A stretch of DNA of 8,084 nt, taken from assembly GCA_902784025.1 (NCBI GenBank), contig CACZTF010000216.1, positions 1 to 8,084 of the forward strand, given 5' to 3'. Shown here piece after piece: positions 1-6,470 of this stretch; positions within the stretch are counted from its first letter, which is position 1, and every line of letters starts with the position of its first letter. The notes under the pieces were generated by a model. The model was not told where the DNA came from, searched no databases, and saw only the letters and a program-made list of their open reading frames with translations. A program made the position numbers and the translations under genes. This DNA comes from an uncultured Lachnospiraceae bacterium (GTDB lineage Bacteria > Bacillota > Clostridia > Lachnospirales > Lachnospiraceae).

Positions 1-807
1 ATAAGGTATTTCAGTAATTACCAGCCTGTCCTTATTTCGTCCTTTCCCCTGTTCAAACTCAAGCTTACCACGCAATTTTATCTTTCCGCATCCCTTTTTA
101 TAAATATCAGGGAGATCGGATTTATTGATAACAATTCCACCTGTCGGAAAATCAGGCCCCGGTAAATGATCCATTAATTCATCAACACTTACATCCTTTT
201 TTTCAATAATATGGTTATTTAGGTAATATATAGAGGCATCTATAACTTCACATAGATTGTGAGTAGGAATATTCGTTACCATACCGACAGCGATACCGTC
301 AGCACCATTCACAAGAATATTGGGTATTTTAACAGGCAAAACTTCAGGTTCTGATTCGCTGCCATCAAAATTCGGCTGAAAATCAACAACATCTTTATCA
401 AGATCAGAAAGAAAAACATCCTGGGTAAATTTTTTAAGCTTGGCTTCAGTATAACGCATTGCTGCTGCCCCATCGCCTTCGATGGAACCGAAGTTTCCAT
501 GACCATCAACAAGTGCCATTCCCTTTTTAAAATCCTGGGACATTACAACTAATGTTTCATAAATCGAACTGTCTCCATGGGGATGATACTTACCCATAGC
601 ATCACCAACTATACGGGCAGATTTTCTGTGTGGCTTATCGGAATTCAGTCCAAGCTGGTCCATAGCATAAAGCACACGACGTTGAACCGGTTTAAGTCCA
701 TCTCTAATGTCCGGTAAGGCTCTTGCAGTTATAACACTCATAGAATAGTCAATATAAGACTTTTGCATGAGTTCGGCATATTCAGTTTTAATGATCTGTT
801 CAGGCAT
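1..807 (-). CDS. Type II DNA topoisomerase subunit A (GyrA/ParC family), N-terminal part, cut by window edge
   Basis: This is the DNA breakage-reunion subunit of gyrase or topoisomerase IV, which works as an A2B2 complex with the B subunit encoded just upstream. The window holds the first 269 residues; the frame is open to base 1, so the tower, coiled coil and C-terminal beta-pinwheel are missing. Visible family motifs are ARALPD-RDGLKPVQRR (residues 29-44), GKYHPHGDS (72-80), DGHGNFGS (101-108) and AAAMRYTEA (114-122). Y119 is the DNA-linking tyrosine and R118 its partner. The quinolone-pocket positions read S80 and E84, the usual susceptible-type residues. The start at 807 is supported by an AGAGGAT ribosome site about 6 bases upstream, and it lies 21 bases after the B-subunit stop. 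The sequence resembles GyrA more than classical Firmicute ParC, but the locus lacks dnaA/recF, and I recall this MPEQI... type as the second topoisomerase of Lachnospiraceae. GyrA versus ParC cannot be settled without the C-terminal domain. Confidence 0.93.
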   Translation of the reverse strand, partial: MPEQIIKTEYAELMQKSYIDYSMSVITARALPDIRDGLKPVQRRVLYAMDQLGLNSDKPHRKSARIVGDAMGKYHPHGDSSIYETLVVMSQDFKKGMALVDGHGNFGSIEGDGAAAMRYTEAKLKKFTQDVFLSDLDKDVVDFQPNFDGSESEPEVLPVKIPNILVNGADGIAVGMVTNIPTHNLCEVIDASIYYLNNHIIEKKDVSVDELMDHLPGPDFPTGGIVINKSDLPDIYKKGCGKIKLRGKLEFEQGKGRNKDRLVITEIPY

Positions 808-828
808 ATACTATCCTCTGGATTTATG

Positions 829-2748
829 TTAAGCGTCTATTATTGCTTCGTCTGCATGCTTGTAAATGAATTCACGTCTTGGCGGAACTTCAGTTCCCAT
901 TAGCACTTCTGTGATCTTTGAAGCAATGATCGCATCTTCTATTTCTACTTGCTTTAGTATCCTGGTTTCCGGATTTAGAGTTGTTTCCCATAACTGAGCC
1001 GGATCCATCTCGCCAAGTCCTTTATATCTTTGTATCTCAAAGCTTTCTTTTTCATGTTCAGCTCTGTATTTTTCGAGAGCCCTGTCGTCATAAAGGTATG
1101 TGCTTTCACCTTTTTTAGGTTTTGCAAGATATAAAGGAGGGGTTGCTATATATATATGTCCATGAGTTATTAATTCGGGCATAAACCTGTAAAAAAAAGT
1201 CAAAAGCAAAGTATCGATATGGGAACCATCCACATCAGCATCTGTCATTATGACTATTTTGTTGTATCTGAGCTTTTCAATATCAAAATCATTACCGTAT
1301 CCCTCTAGAAAACCACACCCAAATGCAAGGATCATAGACTGGATCTCTGCATTTCCAAGAACCTTATCTATAGATGCTTTTTCTACATTGAGTATTTTTC
1401 CTCTTATGGGAAGTATGGCCTGCGTGTGTCTGTTTCTGGCGGTTTTAGCCGAACCTCCGGCAGAATCACCTTCGACTATAAAAATCTCACATTCTTCAGC
1501 CTTTCTGCTTTCACAATTTGCGAGTTTACCATTACTGTCAAATGAAAACTTGGATTTTGAAAGCATATTTGTTTTTGCTTTTTCCTCAGCTTTTCGTATT
1601 TTCGCAGATTTATTGGCACATTCTATAACATTTTTTAACTGTTCGGGATTTTTGTCAAAATAATGAGTAACTCCTATCCCCGTAATAGATGCAACTACTT
1701 GAGCAGCATCCGGATTATCAAGCTTGGTCTTTGTCTGACCTTCAAAACGGGGATCCGGGTGTTTAACGGCAACTATTGCAGTCATACCGTTTCTCACATC
1801 TAAACCCGTGAAATTTGCATCTTTCTCTTTAAGAATACCCAGTTCCCTTGCATATTGATTGATAATAGTTGTAAATTTAGTTTTAAAACCGGTAATATGA
1901 CTACCGCCCTCTTGTGTAAAAATAGTATTACAGAAACCAAGGATGTTTTCTTCAAAAACATCAACAAACTGAAACGCTATCTCTACTTCTATGTTATCCA
2001 TAGAGTCAGAAAAACGTACAATGTCACAAACCGTTTCTTTTCCCTCATTAAGAGCCTTAACGTATGAACTCAAGCCATCAGGCTCGTGAAATATCTCATC
2101 AGTTTCCGATCCTTTTCTTTTATCAATAAAACGGATAGTCAGACCGGGATTCAAGTATACTGTTTCGTGCAGTCTCGATCTTACAGATTCAGACTTGAAT
2201 TCCGTTTTTTCAAAAATAAGCGGATCCGGTTTAAATTTTACGGTCGTTCCTGTGTTTTTTTTAGTACATGTTCCGATCTCTTTAAGAGGAGCATCAGGTT
2301 TTCCTTGTTTGTATGATTGAAAAAAAACTTTACCGTCACGCTTTACTTCTACAGACAATTCTTCTGATAATGCATTTACAACTGCGGAACCTACTCCGTG
2401 AAGACCGCCGGATATCTTATAAGTATCATCTGAAAATTTTCCACCGGCATGTAATCTGGTAAATACAACCTCCACAGCTGATACTCCTGCTGCCGGGTGT
2501 TTTGCTGTCGGGATTCCTCTTCCATTGTCTTCAACTGTCACGGACCCGTCTTCATTAAGTACTACATTTATTAAAGTACAATAACCGGCAAGATGTTCAT
2601 CAACCGCATTGTCTACTATCTCATATATAAGATGGTTAAGTCCCCTGCTGCCTACACTTCCGATATACATTCCGGGACGTTTTCTGACTGCCTCCAGTCC
2701 CTCAAGTATTGATATGTTTTCTGCTCCGTAGTTTTCTTTACCTGCCAT
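829..2748 (-). CDS. Type II DNA topoisomerase subunit B (GyrB/ParE family), complete
   Basis: This is the ATPase subunit of gyrase or topoisomerase IV, 639 residues, the normal length for Firmicute GyrB/ParE without insertions. The N-terminal GHKL ATPase domain shows EIVDNAVDE (residues 43-51; E43 is the presumed catalytic base), EDNGRGIP (73-80) and GGLHGVG (114-120). QTKTKL (338-343) in the transducer carries the ATP-contacting lysine. The Toprim domain has VEGDSAGGSA (425-434, metal-binding E426), LPIRGKILNVEKA (446-458) and TDADVDGSH (502-510, with D503, D505, D507). The C-terminal motif QRYKGLGEMDPAQLWETT (573-590) follows. All catalytic residues are present. I chose the ATG at 2748, where MAGKENYGAENISILEGLEAVRKRPG aligns with family N-termini and an AGAGG site sits 5 bases upstream. 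A start at 2796 would overlap the upstream gene by 32 bases and add 16 residues that look unrelated. It is in an apparent operon with the upstream PrsA-like gene (16-base gap) and the downstream A subunit (21-base gap). Gyrase versus topoisomerase IV is undecided. Confidence 0.95.
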   Translation of the reverse strand: MAGKENYGAENISILEGLEAVRKRPGMYIGSVGSRGLNHLIYEIVDNAVDEHLAGYCTLINVVLNEDGSVTVEDNGRGIPTAKHPAAGVSAVEVVFTRLHAGGKFSDDTYKISGGLHGVGSAVVNALSEELSVEVKRDGKVFFQSYKQGKPDAPLKEIGTCTKKNTGTTVKFKPDPLIFEKTEFKSESVRSRLHETVYLNPGLTIRFIDKRKGSETDEIFHEPDGLSSYVKALNEGKETVCDIVRFSDSMDNIEVEIAFQFVDVFEENILGFCNTIFTQEGGSHITGFKTKFTTIINQYARELGILKEKDANFTGLDVRNGMTAIVAVKHPDPRFEGQTKTKLDNPDAAQVVASITGIGVTHYFDKNPEQLKNVIECANKSAKIRKAEEKAKTNMLSKSKFSFDSNGKLANCESRKAEECEIFIVEGDSAGGSAKTARNRHTQAILPIRGKILNVEKASIDKVLGNAEIQSMILAFGCGFLEGYGNDFDIEKLRYNKIVIMTDADVDGSHIDTLLLTFFYRFMPELITHGHIYIATPPLYLAKPKKGESTYLYDDRALEKYRAEHEKESFEIQRYKGLGEMDPAQLWETTLNPETRILKQVEIEDAIIASKITEVLMGTEVPPRREFIYKHADEAIIDA

Positions 2749-2752
2749 TTTA

Positions 2753-2759
2753 TCCTCTT
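2753..2759 (-). promoter_or_regulatory. Ribosome binding site that fixes the topoisomerase B start
   Basis: AAGAGGA on the minus strand, with AGAGG ending 5 bases before the ATG at 2748. It lies in the 16-base gap after the PrsA-like stop codon. A near-identical AGAGGAT precedes the A-subunit gene. This favours the 2748 start over the upstream in-frame ATG at 2796. Confidence 0.75.
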
Positions 2760-2764
2760 GATAA

Positions 2765-3766
2765 TCATTCCTGTGTGTTTTTAAGATATATGTCACTGAA
2801 TTTCACATTAGTCTCCGGTATCTTTTCTATCTCGATCTTTTCCCATCCGTTTTCATCGAATTCAAAAAACATACTGTTTTCGAAAGGAAGTATCTTTTTT
2901 TCAAGATACTCTGATTTGGATCTTTCCAGAAGTATAGCCCTGTTAGCATCAGTTTTGGTGTGTTCATTATCTGATGAACATTTTACAAGATAATACTTGT
3001 CACCTACAGAAAACAGATCACTTATCTCACCCGTCTTTAAAGAAAAAGCCACATCTTCAAATTCCTTATCTGTCATTCCCCTGCTGATCTCGGCATCAAA
3101 ATCACTGTTTTCATTTATACCCGCTGCGACCTCATAAAAAGGTTCTCCTGCGTTTATCTTATCTTTGGCTTCACGTACTTTATTCTCATCATCACTACAT
3201 AAAAACTGGATCTGTATGACTCTGGCCTCATCTGTTGAAACTTCCTCCTGAGAATCAGACATAATCTTATCTTTCATTTTTTCTGCTAAAATGTACTGTT
3301 TAACAAATGTCAAAGTAGCATCATGCTCAGGCGCGATATAAGTTTTAACTTCCTCCGGCAATGAGCCAAGATATTCACTGGCAATAGCTTCTGCCTTTTC
3401 CTCTTCTTCGGATGATAATTTAATATTTTTATCAGCTGCCATACGATTTAGAGACAATATTCTTGAAAGCTTACTTTTTACAGTATCTTTAAAATCCTGA
3501 TTTAAACTCTCGTCATTTATTTTTGTATCTAAAAAACTTTCCTCAGACACATCCAGAAAAGCCTGTTTTTCATCAGACATCAGTATTTTAGCTGCTGTTT
3601 CGGAAATATGGATATTGTCAGTTTTCATAATATCTTTTTCGTTCATTCCGAATGTAAAATAAACATAACGTCCGTTAAAATACAATGTGTAAAAAATAAT
3701 GCCGGCAGTAACTATCCCCGCGATTATAAACCCTATTATCGCCTTATGTCCCCTTTTTTTTGCCAT
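2765..3766 (-). CDS. Membrane-anchored PrsA/SurA-like protein with a degenerate PpiC (parvulin) domain
   Basis: This 333-residue protein has a basic N-terminus (MAKKRGHK), one hydrophobic segment at about residues 9-30 and then a soluble, acidic, helix-rich region, so it is probably anchored in the membrane and faces outward. There is no lipobox cysteine after the hydrophobic segment, unlike true PrsA. Residues about 55-175 look like a SurA/PrsA-type helical chaperone region. Residues about 179-265 resemble a PpiC rotamase domain: AKDKINAGEPFYEVAAGIN and FEDVAFSLKTGEISDLFSVGDKYYLVK match the family pattern of (A)G-x-F-x-x-(L/V)A and F-x-x-x-(A)F-x-L-x-x-GEIS-x-x-(V/F). However, the first-strand histidine (RHIL-type), the GGDLG loop and the final G-x-H-I are absent, so isomerase activity is doubtful. 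A chaperone role is inferred. A GAGGTG ribosome site lies 7 bases before the ATG at 3766. The gene appears to be first in an operon with the topoisomerase genes; the functional reason for that pairing is unclear. Confidence 0.75.
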   Translation of the reverse strand: MAKKRGHKAIIGFIIAGIVTAGIIFYTLYFNGRYVYFTFGMNEKDIMKTDNIHISETAAKILMSDEKQAFLDVSEESFLDTKINDESLNQDFKDTVKSKLSRILSLNRMAADKNIKLSSEEEEKAEAIASEYLGSLPEEVKTYIAPEHDATLTFVKQYILAEKMKDKIMSDSQEEVSTDEARVIQIQFLCSDDENKVREAKDKINAGEPFYEVAAGINENSDFDAEISRGMTDKEFEDVAFSLKTGEISDLFSVGDKYYLVKCSSDNEHTKTDANRAILLERSKSEYLEKKILPFENSMFFEFDENGWEKIEIEKIPETNVKFSDIYLKNTQE

Positions 3767-3882
3767 TTTAATACACCTCTTTTATGGTGAACGTTCTGAC
3801 CAGCGATCCTGATATCAAACTTATCAAAAGAACTTAACAATGATCAGAATAATTAACATTTACTTTTAACAAATATCGGTCA
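3767..3882. other. Intergenic gap between HAD gene and PrsA-like gene
   Basis: This AT-rich 116-base gap is much longer than the other spacers in the window, so a new transcription unit probably starts here. TTGTTA and TTGATA strings occur on the minus strand, but none pairs with a convincing -10 at 16-18 bases. Small palindromes (TGATATCA, GAACGTTC) are present without a GC-rich stem followed by a T run, so I see no clear Rho-independent terminator. The only firm element is the GAGGTG ribosome site at 3774-3779 for the PrsA-like gene. Confidence 0.5.
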
Positions 3883-4662
3883 TTAAGAAAGATTAAATAT
3901 CTTTTTTATGGTAGTCTCTACATTATCAGTCTCATACATAGCATGACTGCGTACTTCATCGTCTGCATGTTTCATAGCAAAAGTATACTCTGCTTTATCA
4001 AGCATTGAAATATCATTATGATTGTCACCAAACGCCAAACACTCCTGTGTACGGATACCTATATGTTCCATTACCATTTCGAGGGCATTCCCTTTACTGA
4101 CATTTTTTTCCATAAAATCACAGTAAAGAAAACCTGAAACAGTAACACTGGCAAATTTTTTCCAGGAATTGTAAAATATGGCGGCGGTTTCTCCTATGCC
4201 ATCATATTTACAGGCAGTAATCTTAAGAACTTTATCGGTTTTTGAAAAAAAATCATCAGTAATGGTAGTTGTATATAATATTTCTTTTTCTCTGGAACGA
4301 AAAAAAGCATCGGCAAAACGACTTATATAAACGGTATCTTTGGTGGATACAATCGGTTCACACCCCGGGGTTCTCTGAATGTCCGCAATGATCTCACGCG
4401 CAAGAGAGGGGCTCATTGTCGTTTCAGATAATATTTCATCCTTATATTCGACTAAAGCCCCATTCTCTGCAATAAATATTACTTTATCTTTTACCTTTTC
4501 AAAAAGCATTTTCTGACTTGGTAACTGACGACCACTGACAGCCGCAAAATATACACCCATGTCTATCAAAGAATCTATTACATCGAAAAATGTTTCTTTG
4601 ATCCTCGGCATACCATGAGGTAACAATGTTCCGTCTATATCACTTGCAACAAGCTTTATCAT
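3883..4662 (-). CDS. Cof-type HAD-IIB family phosphatase
   Basis: This is a 259-residue cytosolic haloacid-dehalogenase phosphatase of the Cof/YbiV-like IIB class, which typically dephosphorylates sugar phosphates, nucleotides or cofactors; the substrate cannot be read from sequence. All four HAD motifs are visible: motif I SDIDGTLL with nucleophile D8 and acid/base D10; motif II VSGR with S43; motif III lysine K190 in NVSKGNAL; motif IV FGDNHNDISML with metal-binding D213 and D217. The region between motifs II and III, about residues 80-185, is the size expected for the IIB cap domain. Length is normal for the class. The start codon overlaps the leuA stop in an ATGA junction, which suggests translational coupling. 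A GGAG string inside the end of leuA sits 5 bases before the ATG. It is possibly a housekeeping or metabolite-repair phosphatase; a role in leucine synthesis is only suggested by the overlap. Confidence 0.9.
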   Translation of the reverse strand: MIKLVASDIDGTLLPHGMPRIKETFFDVIDSLIDMGVYFAAVSGRQLPSQKMLFEKVKDKVIFIAENGALVEYKDEILSETTMSPSLAREIIADIQRTPGCEPIVSTKDTVYISRFADAFFRSREKEILYTTTITDDFFSKTDKVLKITACKYDGIGETAAIFYNSWKKFASVTVSGFLYCDFMEKNVSKGNALEMVMEHIGIRTQECLAFGDNHNDISMLDKAEYTFAMKHADDEVRSHAMYETDNVETTIKKIFNLS

Positions 4663-6329
4663 GCCTTCTCCATCTGACGGTTAAGTGCGGTTTCAAGAGC
4701 ATCTATAGAAGCTCTCATGATATCAGGATCTATTCCGGCTCCAAAATGGTTATTCCCCTTATCATCTACTATGCCGACATATGCAATGGCAGATGAATCA
4801 GAGCCAATGTTTAGAGCATGCTCCTTGTACATCATGACATTACAGGAAACGCCGAATTTTTTCTCCAGTGCACCTGCAACAGCATTTAACCTTCCGTTTC
4901 CGGTGGCAGTAATTGTCTTAGTCTCACTCCCCTGCTCAATGGTAACATCTGCAGTGATATTTCCATTATCCTCCTGCTTGAAATGAACGCCATTTATGGT
5001 AAATACAGGATTGTAATTAACATATTCCTTTTTAAATATGTCAAGAACCTCTGCCGGCATAAGCTCTTTGTGAGCTTCATCGGAAACATCTTTCACCACA
5101 TATCCCAGATCCTCACGCATTTCTTTAGGTATATCCAGTCCGTAATTAAGTTCGAGTACATAAGCAACCCCGCCCTTTCCGGACTGGGAATTGATCCTTA
5201 TAACATCAGAATCATACTTACGCCCCACATCTTCAGGGTTGATAGGAAGATAGGGAACGGTCCAGGAGCCCGGATCATTGTCAGCCCTGTGTCTCATGCC
5301 TTTGGCTATAGCATCCTGATGTGATCCGGAAAAAGCTGCAAAAACAAGCTTCCCGCAGTAGGGTCTCCTGTCCTCTACCTTCATTCGGGTACATCTTTCA
5401 TAAACGGAAACGATATTTTTCATATCTGAAAAATCCAGCTCGGGATCAACACCATGGGTGTACATATTCATGGCCACCGTGATGATATCCGTATTTCCGG
5501 TACGCTCGCCGTTTCCGAAAAGAGTCCCCTCTATCCTGTCACCCCCTGCCAATAAAGCCAGCTCTGCACAGGCAACACCCGTCCCCCTGTCATTATGAGG
5601 ATGTATGGAAATGGTAACACTGTCCCTGTTATGCAGATTCTTGCTCATATATTCCACCTGGCATGCATATACATGCGGCAGTGACATCTCAACCGTTACA
5701 GGCAGGTTGATTATACACTTATGATCGGGTGTGGGCTGCCATATATCTATTACCGCATTACACACCTCGAGTGCATATTCAGGCTCTGTTCCGGTAAAAC
5801 TCTCAGGACTGTATTCAAAGTAGATATTGCCTTTCTCATTTGCAGCAAGCTCTTTAAGCAGTGTAGCACCCTCTACAGCGATCTTTTTGATCTCGTCCTT
5901 ACTCTTTCTGAAGACCTGCTCCCTTTGGGCCACAGAAGTGGAATTATAAACATGTACGATGGCAGAAGGCGCACCCGAGATCGCTTCGAATGTCTTCTTT
6001 ATGATGTGCTCTCTTGCCTGAGTCAGTACCTGAATTGTCACATCATCAGGAATCATATTCTTTTCTATTAGAGTGCGCAAAAACTCATATTCAGTTTCAG
6101 ACGCTGCAGGAAAACCTACCTCTATCTGCTTAAATCCCACCTTAAGCAACAGCTGAAACATCTCCAGCTTTTCATCTAAACTCATAGGCTCTATAAGCGC
6201 CTGATTCCCGTCACGTAGATCGACAGAACACCAAATCGGAGCCTTATCGATAAATTCTTTCTTAACCCAGTCATTACAGGCTTCAGGAGGCATATAATAG
6301 CCTCTTTTGTACTGTCTGTGATCAAACAT
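4659..6329 (-). CDS. leuA: 2-isopropylmalate synthase, long (type 2) form
   Basis: This enzyme condenses acetyl-CoA with 2-oxoisovalerate to give 2-isopropylmalate, the committed step of leucine biosynthesis in the cytosol. The protein is 556 residues, matching the long form typified by the actinobacterial enzymes and also found in Clostridia. The DRE-TIM/HMGL-like barrel begins at VDLRDGNQALIEPM (residues 36-49, catalytic R39 and metal ligand D40). SIHPHNDRGTG (241-251) supplies metal-binding H243 and H245. FGNGERTGNTD (271-281) is the conserved GxGERxGN motif of the family. The C-terminal LeuA allosteric domain, about residues 425-553, is present and includes GSDSSAIAYVGI (509-520), so leucine feedback inhibition is expected. 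The ATG at 6329 has AGGAGG 8 bases upstream. It is followed directly by the HAD gene with a 4-base overlap. A consensus promoter and a structured leader precede it. No other leu or ilv gene lies in the window. Confidence 0.97.
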   Translation of the reverse strand: MFDHRQYKRGYYMPPEACNDWVKKEFIDKAPIWCSVDLRDGNQALIEPMSLDEKLEMFQLLLKVGFKQIEVGFPAASETEYEFLRTLIEKNMIPDDVTIQVLTQAREHIIKKTFEAISGAPSAIVHVYNSTSVAQREQVFRKSKDEIKKIAVEGATLLKELAANEKGNIYFEYSPESFTGTEPEYALEVCNAVIDIWQPTPDHKCIINLPVTVEMSLPHVYACQVEYMSKNLHNRDSVTISIHPHNDRGTGVACAELALLAGGDRIEGTLFGNGERTGNTDIITVAMNMYTHGVDPELDFSDMKNIVSVYERCTRMKVEDRRPYCGKLVFAAFSGSHQDAIAKGMRHRADNDPGSWTVPYLPINPEDVGRKYDSDVIRINSQSGKGGVAYVLELNYGLDIPKEMREDLGYVVKDVSDEAHKELMPAEVLDIFKKEYVNYNPVFTINGVHFKQEDNGNITADVTIEQGSETKTITATGNGRLNAVAGALEKKFGVSCNVMMYKEHALNIGSDSSAIAYVGIVDDKGNNHFGAGIDPDIMRASIDALETALNRQMEKA

Positions 6330-6337
6330 GTTCTGTC

Positions 6338-6343
6338 CCTCCT
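6338..6343 (-). promoter_or_regulatory. leuA ribosome binding site beside an AT-only palindrome
   Basis: A perfect AGGAGG lies 8 bases before the leuA ATG. Immediately upstream, bases 6343-6359 form TTTTATA-TAT-TATAAAA, a 7-base-pair AT-only palindrome ending at the edge of the site. The palindrome is weak and may be chance in AT-rich DNA, but it could affect access to the site. Confidence 0.85.
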
Positions 6344-6359
6344 TTTATAATATATAAAA

Positions 6360-6422
6360 TTACGATGCCGGTCTAATGAAATACACTATATACATTACAA
6401 TAAGCACTTCCGAGACCAACAT
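6360..6422 (-). other. Possible 20-codon leader ORF rich in branched-chain residues
   Basis: An ATG at 6422 opens a 20-codon frame ending in TAA at 6360, starting MLVSEVLIVMYIV. Leu, Ile and Val make up 9 of its 20 residues. It lies between the predicted leuA promoter and the leuA ribosome site, and both arms of the leader inverted repeat fall inside or at the edge of it. Against translation: there is no Shine-Dalgarno sequence, and the predicted transcript start is only about 7-8 bases upstream. AT-rich random sequence also favours Ile and Val codons. Translation is therefore doubtful. Confidence 0.2.
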
Positions 6423-6423
6423 C
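6364..6423 (-). promoter_or_regulatory. Structured leuA leader: extended hairpin
   Basis: On the transcript, GAUGUUGGUCU (6423-6413) pairs with AGACCGGCAUC (6374-6364): 11 continuous pairs, two of them G-U. After a small 2x3 internal loop, GAAGUGC (6410-6404) can pair with GUAUUUC further along (7 pairs, two G-U), leaving a loop of about 19 nt. The element starts about 6 nt after the predicted transcript start and ends about 20 nt before the leuA ribosome site. No U-tract terminator follows, and I see no T-box sequence. Possible roles are an RNA regulator, an mRNA-stabilising 5' hairpin, or a DNA operator. Confidence 0.45.
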
Positions 6424-6435
6424 TTGTATCATTCA

Positions 6436-6464
6436 AATATACATTTTAACGGTTGTTTTGTCAA
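6436..6464 (-). promoter_or_regulatory. Sigma-A type promoter for leuA
   Basis: The minus strand reads TTGACA (6464-6459), a 17-base spacer, then TATATT (6441-6436), with a perfect -35 and a one-mismatch -10. Transcription would start near 6429-6430, giving an untranslated leader of about 100 nt before leuA. The -35 lies only 6 bases beyond the polC stop codon, and no terminator separates the genes, so some readthrough from polC is possible. Confidence 0.75.
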
Positions 6465-6470
6465 ACATAT

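Noticed and set aside
309..512. Minus-strand ORF of 67 codons
   Set aside because: It overlaps the topoisomerase A gene in another frame on the same strand; the conserved GyrA motifs are in the other frame.
1250..1663. Plus-strand ORF of 137 codons, along with others at 1855-2316, 4717-5324, 5721-6071, 6453-6842 and 6999-7566
   Set aside because: They lie antisense to strongly supported, conserved genes (topoisomerase B, leuA, polC), have no family resemblance and look like reading-frame shadows.
2749..2796. Longer N-terminus of topoisomerase B starting at 2796
   Set aside because: It overlaps the upstream gene, lacks a good ribosome site and adds residues not expected in the family; the ATG at 2748 has AGAGG at 5 bases.
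6364..6423. Rho-independent terminator of polC
   Set aside because: The loop is far too long and no T-rich run follows the stem; it also lies downstream of the leuA promoter.
6330..6470. T-box riboswitch upstream of leuA
   Set aside because: The leader is only about 100 nt, and I see no conserved T-box sequence or terminator/antiterminator pair.
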